A stretch of DNA of 18,626 nt, taken from contig JAJOLB010000046.1 in assembly GCA_021129535.1 (NCBI GenBank), forward strand, positions 1 to 18,626, read 5' to 3'. The position numbers and the translations under genes are program-made. The DNA is from Minisyncoccota bacterium (GTDB lineage: Bacteria; Patescibacteriota; Minisyncoccia; Phycocordibacterales; UBA1006). Positions 15,022 to 18,626 of this stretch are shown here, piece by piece. The notes below the pieces were generated by a model, which was given only the letters and a program-made list of their open reading frames with translations, was not told the DNA's origin and searched no databases. Each line of letters begins with the position of its first letter. Positions within the stretch are counted from its first letter, which is position 1.

Positions 15022-15044
15022 ATCTAAGAGTCTAGCTCTTAGAT
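15022..15044 (-). repeat. 9-bp inverted repeat over the stop codon of the 190-aa gene
   Basis: ATCTAAGAG (15022-15030) and CTCTTAGAT (15036-15044) form a perfect hairpin with a 5-nt loop that contains most of the TAG stop. It has no T-run of its own. It may protect the mRNA 3' end upstream of the real terminator. Confidence 0.55.
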
Positions 15045-15604
15045 TTCAATTTTGTAGCAGGTACCACAATGCGATGAGCACGGCTCGCACGCCACTTATA
15101 GGTGTCCGACAATTGGAACACGAATATCACCAGATCACCAGAGACGAAGTACACGTTCGCAGCGAAGACGTTTCCATATTTGTTAAGATAGGCAAAGAGG
15201 TAGGAGAATCCTTTTTCGTGAATTCCACTTTTTACACCTGCTTTGATGTAATCAACTCCTAGTTTTCTTGAAGAGAATAAAAGATTATTTTCTTTTAATT
15301 TTTCCACAAGAGCAGGAATGCTGTTTAGGTTTTTCTGCTTGGTGTGACCACAAAGTGACCTGAACAGGTCTTTAAAACATGCATCTGCACCGTACATTTT
15401 TCGTACGATAGCTGTTTTGTCAGTGTGGATCTGTGTTAGAAGTTTGTTTTTAATATTACCAGAAATTGATGTAATCATTGTTTCAGCCATTTTATTTTCT
15501 GGTGAATTAATAATATTATTCTTTAATTCTTCCGTTAATCCAGCTTGCGCTAGTTTTTGCATCATCTGTGATGTCTTGTTTAATGCTTTAAGTATACTTT
15601 CCAT
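15032..15604 (-). CDS. Unrecognised 190-aa protein between the terminase remnants
   Basis: I do not recognise this protein. The N-terminal half (about 1-110) is helical and Lys/Ala/Asn-rich (SILKALNKTSQMMQKLAQAG). The C-terminal half contains a beta-rich stretch with hydrophobic strands (VFAANVYFVSGDLVIFVFQL, about 147-166), followed by a strongly basic end (YKWRASRAHR to KLKSKS). It has no signal peptide; the hydrophobic stretch is interrupted by SGD and looks like paired strands rather than a membrane helix. The frame is intact over 573 nt although both neighbours are decayed, which suggests selection or recent arrival. It has its own terminator. A phage or mobile origin is inferred from the neighbours only. 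Confidence 0.6.
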   Translation of the reverse strand: MESILKALNKTSQMMQKLAQAGLTEELKNNIINSPENKMAETMITSISGNIKNKLLTQIHTDKTAIVRKMYGADACFKDLFRSLCGHTKQKNLNSIPALVEKLKENNLLFSSRKLGVDYIKAGVKSGIHEKGFSYLFAYLNKYGNVFAANVYFVSGDLVIFVFQLSDTYKWRASRAHRIVVPATKLKSKS

Positions 15605-15636
15605 ACATATAAATATTTAATTGTGATAAATATCCA

Positions 15637-15661
15637 AAACATACACCTCGTGTGTATGTTT
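15637..15661 (-). repeat. 10-bp hairpin upstream of the 190-aa gene
   Basis: AAACATACAC (15637-15646) pairs exactly with GTGTATGTTT (15652-15661) around a 5-nt loop. It lies 33 nt before the minus-strand start at 15604. It could be an operator or a terminator of the upstream decayed terminase. Confidence 0.5.
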
Positions 15662-15711
15662 ATCGATTCAATTACAATATTATCAGATATAAACATATAT
15701 GTCAAGCATTT

Positions 15712-16233
15712 CTATTCAGCTTCTATATCAATATAACTAGAATAATAACAAGTGTCACCGTCCATAGCCATAAAAAGCCGAGTGCTTTCTTTACTATGTT
15801 TTGCCGTCGTTGCACTTATAAGTAGTGAAAATGCGTCAGCGAGATCATCGTGTTTTTCTACCCCAAAGCGAACCAGTTTATTGATAAGATCTTCGCAACC
15901 CTTTCTTGGAAACTTAATAAGCCCTGATTTAATCATAGTTGAGGTAAATGAAATACGATTTCTCTTGTCTCCCTTTGGTTTACCCTCACACCTTCGTATT
16001 CGAGCATTTGTGGTAGTGCTTCTTGATAGGCAACACTTTCGACAAACATTTTATCCTGACTTCGTGGCATATGAGTTTCTTTTACATTTTTTAGTAATTC
16101 AACTTGCGCTGGGGGAATTTAATTTTTTCTCTATTGGATTTGGCAATATATAAATACGTAATTTATCACGACGACCATAGGCATGTGCCATAACAACAGT
16201 GCACTGTAACCTTATAACTCGTATCTGTGTAAC
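15712..16233 (-). pseudogene. Terminase large subunit C-terminal nuclease domain, copy B (frameshifted)
   Basis: Three frames joined on the minus strand give one continuous homologous sequence. AHAYGRRDKLRIYILPNPIE comes first. After a shift in a five-G run at 16111-16115 (plus strand) it continues PAQVELLKNVKETHMPRSQDK and FVESVAYQEALPQMLEYEGV. After a second shift near 15981 it reads KPKGDKRNRISFTSTMIKSG, FPRKGCEDLI and VEKHDDLADAFSLLI. The FVESVAYQ acidic segment, the GDKxxR step and the HDDLADAF motif fit the RNase H-fold nuclease domain of phage terminases (Terminase_6C-like). The ATPase half is missing. The intact 74-codon piece at 15712-15936 is only its last part. Confidence 0.75.
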
Positions 16234-16241
16234 GTTTGTAA

Positions 16242-16360
16242 CCTTTTCTTGAAAGTAGAAGGCACGAGAAGGCTTATTCAGAATATGAATATATAGCTAA
16301 AAAAGCATTATCCTACAATGAATTTATTGGGTCGCATCTGCTGAAGGCTCACATTTTTTT
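16242..16360 (+). other. Region without intact gene; plus-strand open stretch
   Basis: Between terminase copy B and the next terminator there is no gene. A plus-strand open frame reads HEKAYSEYEYIAKKALSYNE and then FIGSHLLKAH without a start codon. It could be another coding remnant ending at the following terminator, or chance. I recognise no family. Confidence 0.2.
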
Positions 16361-16361
16361 T

Positions 16362-16390
16362 AAAAAACACTATGTAGTGTTTTTTTATTT
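16362..16390 (+). terminator. Terminator upstream of the GlmU-like gene
   Basis: AAAAAACACTA (16362-16372) and TAGTGTTTTTT (16375-16385) form a tight hairpin followed by more Ts. It closes the accessory region and isolates the promoter at 16427. Confidence 0.7.
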
Positions 16391-16426
16391 TTGTAAAGTT
16401 TTTTTACTTAATAAAAAAGGTAAATG

Positions 16427-16435
16427 TGCTATCAT
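16427..16435 (+). promoter_or_regulatory. Extended -10 promoter of the GlmU-like gene
   Basis: TGCTATCAT (TGn plus TATCAT) ends 9 nt before ATG 16445, so the leader would be only about 2-3 nt. This argues against an upstream ATG at 16424, which precedes the -10 and would not be transcribed from here. Confidence 0.55.
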
Positions 16436-16444
16436 TTTATCTAT

Positions 16445-17197
16445 ATGAATACAGATACACAGGTGGTTATTTTGGCAGCTGGAAAGGGGACCCGAATGGG
16501 TGGTGACATTCCAAAGGCTCTTACTAAGCTTAATGCAATTCCAATGATTAATTATGCGGTAGATACATCATCGTCTTTTTCAAAGAATCAACCTATTGTT
16601 GTTGTTGGCTACAAGGGTGAAATGATAGAGAAACATCTTGATGACACATGCCTCTATGTTGAACAAAAAGAACAAAAGGGGACAGGACACGCCTTGATGG
16701 CAACAAAAAAATTATTAGAGGAAAGTAACGCAGATACCGTTATTGTTTTGTATGCTGATCAACCGTATATTTCAAAGAAAACTTTAGAAATATTAACTGA
16801 TACAAAACACAGTTCTGATACAAAAATTGTCATTGCAACAACCGTCATAGAAGACGATGAATTGTTTGAAAACCAATTCTATAATTTTGGTAGAATTATT
16901 AGAGATAATAACGGTGTTATTACAAAAATTGTAGAGAAAAAAGACGCAACAAAGGCAGAGCTCCTTGTTCGCGAAGTTAATCCTGCGTATTTTTGTCTTG
17001 ATAAAAAATGGGCTTTAAGGTCTTTGGCACGTGTTAATAACGACAATGCACAAGGAGAATATTATCTTACTGATTTAGTTCAAATGGCTTTCGACGAGGG
17101 TCTGATTATTAAATCAGTACAAATAGATGCAAAAGAAGCTCTTGGCGCAAATACACGTGAACAATTAGCAGTCTTGGAATCATTTTTAAATAAATAA
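16445..17197 (+). CDS. glmU: GlmU-like UDP-N-acetylglucosamine pyrophosphorylase domain protein
   Basis: This nucleotidyltransferase should make UDP-GlcNAc from UTP and GlcNAc-1-phosphate for peptidoglycan. The 250-aa protein has the signature LAAGKGTRM (10-18) with K24 of IPKAL, the uridine-binding QKGTGHA (77-83), YADQP (103-107, usually YGDxP), NPAYF, the GlmU-typical NDNAQGEYYLTD and GANTREQLA at the C-terminus. It matches the N-terminal half of GlmU only: the left-handed beta-helix acetyltransferase half (about 200 aa more) is absent. So it is a monofunctional uridylyltransferase unless its substrate is another sugar phosphate. ATG 16445 is chosen from the promoter position and the family N-terminus. 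A tiny membrane-protein gene follows 1 nt after its stop. Confidence 0.85.
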   Translation: MNTDTQVVILAAGKGTRMGGDIPKALTKLNAIPMINYAVDTSSSFSKNQPIVVVGYKGEMIEKHLDDTCLYVEQKEQKGTGHALMATKKLLEESNADTVIVLYADQPYISKKTLEILTDTKHSSDTKIVIATTVIEDDELFENQFYNFGRIIRDNNGVITKIVEKKDATKAELLVREVNPAYFCLDKKWALRSLARVNNDNAQGEYYLTDLVQMAFDEGLIIKSVQIDAKEALGANTREQLAVLESFLNK

Positions 17198-17198
17198 T

Positions 17199-17297
17199 AT
17201 GTTAGGTATTATTTATAGATTTTTAATGGTTGTTCTCGTTGTATTTTTAATCGTTGTTATTTGGGATTGGTGGGGTTCATATTTTAGTTCATTTTAG
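17199..17297 (+). CDS. 32-aa single-pass membrane microprotein
   Basis: A short frame starts 1 nt after the GlmU-like stop codon and encodes MLGIIYRFLMVVLVVFLIVV followed by IWDWWGSYFSSF. It is nearly all one transmembrane helix with an aromatic, Trp-rich end. It is directly followed by the operon terminator, so it fills the whole space between stop and hairpin. This placement and the clean hydrophobic helix support a real gene. Function is unknown; a helper of a membrane complex is one possibility. It is too short to be sure. Confidence 0.55.
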   Translation: MLGIIYRFLMVVLVVFLIVVIWDWWGSYFSSF

Positions 17298-17301
17298 AGA
17301 T

Positions 17302-17340
17302 AAATAAAAAAAGAAAGCATTTAGCTTTCTTTTTTTATTT
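17302..17340. terminator. Bidirectional terminator between convergent genes
   Basis: A perfect 17-bp stem (17302-17318 with 17324-17340) has a 5-nt loop and AT runs on both sides. The minus-strand HIT-like gene ends inside it (its stop is at 17321-17323, in the loop). Confidence 0.9.
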
Positions 17341-17740
17341 CATAACGTTTTAATTTTAATAGATGTAGGTGAAATCGCCCGGGAATTGTTTGTCCGATAG
17401 GTAGGTTCTCCCAAATAACATCGTAATTTTTTGAAATATAGCCAGTTTGCTTTAATTGGTCTAATTCTGCACGCTCTACTGCATTCATTAATTTCCAGTC
17501 AAAAGAGAATTTACGTTTTGGTAATATCATATGACTTACGTTAGCTATGGCATCGTAAGGGAAATCATTATTAATGATGACCCAATAATTAAATGAAATG
17601 ATATTTTTATTTAAAATATTTGCAAAAGGGTGAGGAATAAATTCCCCCTTAGATTTTGCAGCTTTTCGCTCATTTGATACTTCATAGTATTTTCTCATCA
17701 TTTCTGGCGTTCGAACTTTCGTTCCTGTAATTTTTTGCAT
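17321..17740 (-). CDS. HIT-like (histidine triad fold) protein with altered triad
   Basis: The 139-aa protein has the order of features of HIT nucleotide hydrolases/transferases: a strand with NYWVIINNDFPYD (51-63), then SHMILPKRKF (69-78; compare the HxLVIPKRH step of HIT proteins), a helix with NAVERAELDQL (86-96), and a C-terminal GQTIPGRFHLHLLKL (116-130). In the HIT motif HxHxH the first position is R122 here, while H124 (the catalytic position) and H126 remain. The first-His change and divergence make the substrate uncertain. It is a single gene, preceded by a perfect TATAAT 6 nt before the ATG. HIT assignment is inferred from motif order and should be treated as probable. Confidence 0.6.
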   Translation of the reverse strand: MQKITGTKVRTPEMMRKYYEVSNERKAAKSKGEFIPHPFANILNKNIISFNYWVIINNDFPYDAIANVSHMILPKRKFSFDWKLMNAVERAELDQLKQTGYISKNYDVIWENLPIGQTIPGRFHLHLLKLKRYEIKKES

Positions 17741-17746
17741 ATATTT

Positions 17747-17752
17747 ATTATA
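17747..17752 (-). promoter_or_regulatory. -10 element (TATAAT) 6 nt before the HIT-like gene
   Basis: On the minus strand, TATAAT ends exactly 6 nt before ATG 17740. This is a fifth instance of the N6 leaderless arrangement and is on the opposite strand from the other four. Confidence 0.65.
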
Positions 17753-17795
17753 AGTTATTTTTCTTATTAAATCATTTTATAGGAAAAAAAGAAAA

Positions 17796-18377
17796 TTAAA
17801 TACTTTCTTTTTTATTTTCAATAAATCTTTGTTCTAATAGTTGTTCTGTTCCTGGGTCGAGCTTGTCTGTTACAAAAATCATTAACTCCTCGTTGAGGTC
17901 CAAATCATTTTTCATGCTAATCATGATGTGTTCCATAGGGAAGGGTGAAATCCACATGGAATTTTTTATTTGAATAAATTGAGCCTTTTTTAATATGTAA
18001 CGCAGAGCATCACGCTCGCTTTTCCGTGTGTCTGGAATATCAATAATAACAATTCGCCAGTATCTATCCCAGTCAGTCGAAACTAAATGATTTTGTGATG
18101 ATAATTTTATATTACGCAGTTTATTTCGTCCAGTTTTTGTTAATGATAGAAATGATGAAAAGTCTGTTTCGTGTTCATCAATAACATCATCATCGATCAT
18201 TTTTTTGATGGTTCTGTTTATAGCGTATTTAGGCTTTGTATTTCCACAATAATCATCAGGTGACTTTTCAATTACTATTTCAATATGTTTACCGAGATCT
18301 TTGTGACGTATTGCCTTTTTATTTGATATAAAATCAAGGATAAGTTCTTGTAAGGACTTTTTGGAGTTACTTTTCAT
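17796..18377 (-). CDS. PaaX/Cas2-like transcriptional regulator
   Basis: The 193-aa protein has an N-terminal helical, winged-helix-like region (about 5-90; LILDFISNKKAIRHKDLGKH and NRTIKKMIDDDVID, ending SLTKTGRNKLRN). A C-terminal Cas2-like ferredoxin-fold domain follows with WRIVIIDIPDTRKSERDALR (107-126) and FIQIKNSMWISPFP (134-147). That combination is the PaaX-type repressor architecture. In CPR genomes such proteins are often labelled Cas2, but no CRISPR repeats or other cas genes are in this window. Its target is unknown. A good promoter (TTGCCT, 17 bp, TATATT) ends 8 nt before its ATG. The next gene to the right is divergent and has a palindrome at its probable transcription start, a possible operator. 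Confidence 0.75.
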   Translation of the reverse strand: MKSNSKKSLQELILDFISNKKAIRHKDLGKHIEIVIEKSPDDYCGNTKPKYAINRTIKKMIDDDVIDEHETDFSSFLSLTKTGRNKLRNIKLSSQNHLVSTDWDRYWRIVIIDIPDTRKSERDALRYILKKAQFIQIKNSMWISPFPMEHIMISMKNDLDLNEELMIFVTDKLDPGTEQLLEQRFIENKKESI

Positions 18378-18385
18378 ATAGGTTA

Positions 18386-18414
18386 AATATAGTACTCAAT
18401 TTTTAAAAAGGCAA
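18386..18414 (-). promoter_or_regulatory. Promoter of the PaaX/Cas2-like gene
   Basis: On the minus strand, TTGCCT (18409-18414), a 17-bp spacer and TATATT (18386-18391) form a complete -35/-10 pair. The -10 ends 8 nt before ATG 18377, leaving a leader of about 1-2 nt. Confidence 0.65.
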
Positions 18415-18511
18415 GGAGAATTACTTTATTTTGTTATACCTGTCTGCACAGTTATAATAATGTTTGGTTAGTTTTCATATTATTTACATAAAATTCATGA
18501 ACATGAAAAAC

Positions 18512-18540
18512 TTGTCAAAAAATAGAGAGTCGTGTAATAT
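18512..18540 (+). promoter_or_regulatory. Promoter of the gene starting at 18583
   Basis: TTGTCA (18512-18517), a 17-bp spacer and TAATAT (18535-18540) make a near-consensus promoter with a start near 18547. An alternative TATTAT at 18572-18577, 5 nt before the ATG, would give a leaderless transcript. Confidence 0.5.
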
Positions 18541-18545
18541 GAAGG

Positions 18546-18568
18546 AGTAACAAATATAAATTGTTACT
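18546..18568. promoter_or_regulatory. Palindromic operator candidate or 5' stem-loop
   Basis: AGTAACAA (18546-18553) and TTGTTACT (18561-18568) are perfect 8-bp arms around a 7-nt AT spacer. The site falls on the predicted transcription start of the 18583 gene. It is placed like a repressor operator, perhaps for the neighbouring PaaX/Cas2-like protein, or forms a hairpin at the mRNA 5' end. Confidence 0.5.
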
Positions 18569-18582
18569 TATTATTATAAAAT

Positions 18583-18626
18583 ATGAGTAAAAATAACGAA
18601 AAAGGACAAAATACTGAAAAAAATGA
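18583..18626 (+). CDS. 5' fragment of a gene running off the window
   Basis: The frame begins MSKNNEKGQNTEKN and continues to the window edge. It is hydrophilic and low in complexity. Nothing more can be said about function. The ATG follows both candidate promoters and the palindrome, which supports it as the start of a divergent gene next to the PaaX/Cas2-like regulator. Confidence 0.5.
   Translation, partial: MSKNNEKGQNTEKN

Noticed and set aside
15752..16153. Plus-strand 133-codon open frame
   Set aside because: It is antisense to the reconstructed terminase copy B, whose minus-strand peptide has clear family motifs and matches copy A.
12874..16361. Integrative element with att duplication of tRNA-Glu
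   Set aside because: I found no second copy of the tRNA 3' end and no integrase or transposase gene, so an element with defined ends cannot be claimed.
17796..18377. Cas2 and therefore a CRISPR system
   Set aside because: The protein has a winged-helix-like N-terminal region of PaaX type, and no CRISPR repeat array or other cas gene is visible in the window.

Overview
The window looks like a chromosomal segment of a small-genome, AT-rich member of the Candidate Phyla Radiation (Patescibacteria, probably Parcubacteria-like). The argument is inferential. It rests on low GC, short intergenic gaps, a stripped-down division cluster, a DUF5667-type protein paired with an ECF sigma factor, a lamin-tail-domain surface protein, a soluble VirD4/TraG-like ATPase and a PaaX/Cas2-like regulator. 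The standard genetic code fits: no gene needs TGA read as an amino acid. Both tRNAs encode their CCA end.

Layout. 43-132 is tRNA-Ser(GCT) on the minus strand. 133-416 is a regulatory region with one DnaA-box-like site, MraZ-box-like repeats and a 15-bp inverted repeat. 417-3788 is a plus-strand division operon: mraZ, rsmH, an FtsL-like protein and ftsI. It ends at two tandem hairpins shared with the convergent dnaB (3897-5291, minus). 5408-5602 is an orphan YD-repeat (Rhs-type) mini-ORF. 5659-9179 is a two-gene unit: a VirD4/TraG-like ATPase with a long lysine-rich tail, then a secreted lamin-tail/PKD-like anchored protein. 9223-11218 (minus) is an ECF sigma factor overlapping a membrane DUF5667-like putative anti-sigma factor. 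11362-12722 is a small helical protein followed by ychF. 12874-12948 is tRNA-Glu(TTC).

From tRNA-Glu to about 16.4 kb the window is an accessory region. It holds a DUF4238 gene between two similar hairpins, a coding remnant with its own terminator, a small double-CxxC protein, an unrecognised 190-aa gene, and two decayed copies of the C-terminal nuclease domain of a phage-type terminase large subunit. From 16445 the sequence returns to ordinary genes: a GlmU-like uridylyltransferase domain, a 32-aa membrane microprotein, a HIT-like protein and a PaaX/Cas2-like regulator. A truncated gene starts at 18583.

The most striking pattern is in the starts. At least five operon-leading genes on both strands have a near-perfect -10 hexamer exactly 6 nt before the ATG, and several more have one 5-9 nt before it. 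Strong Shine-Dalgarno sequences are essentially absent. This suggests widespread leaderless transcription. No complete new defence or mobile system is proven. The most unusual stretch is the accessory region around the duplicated terminase remnants.
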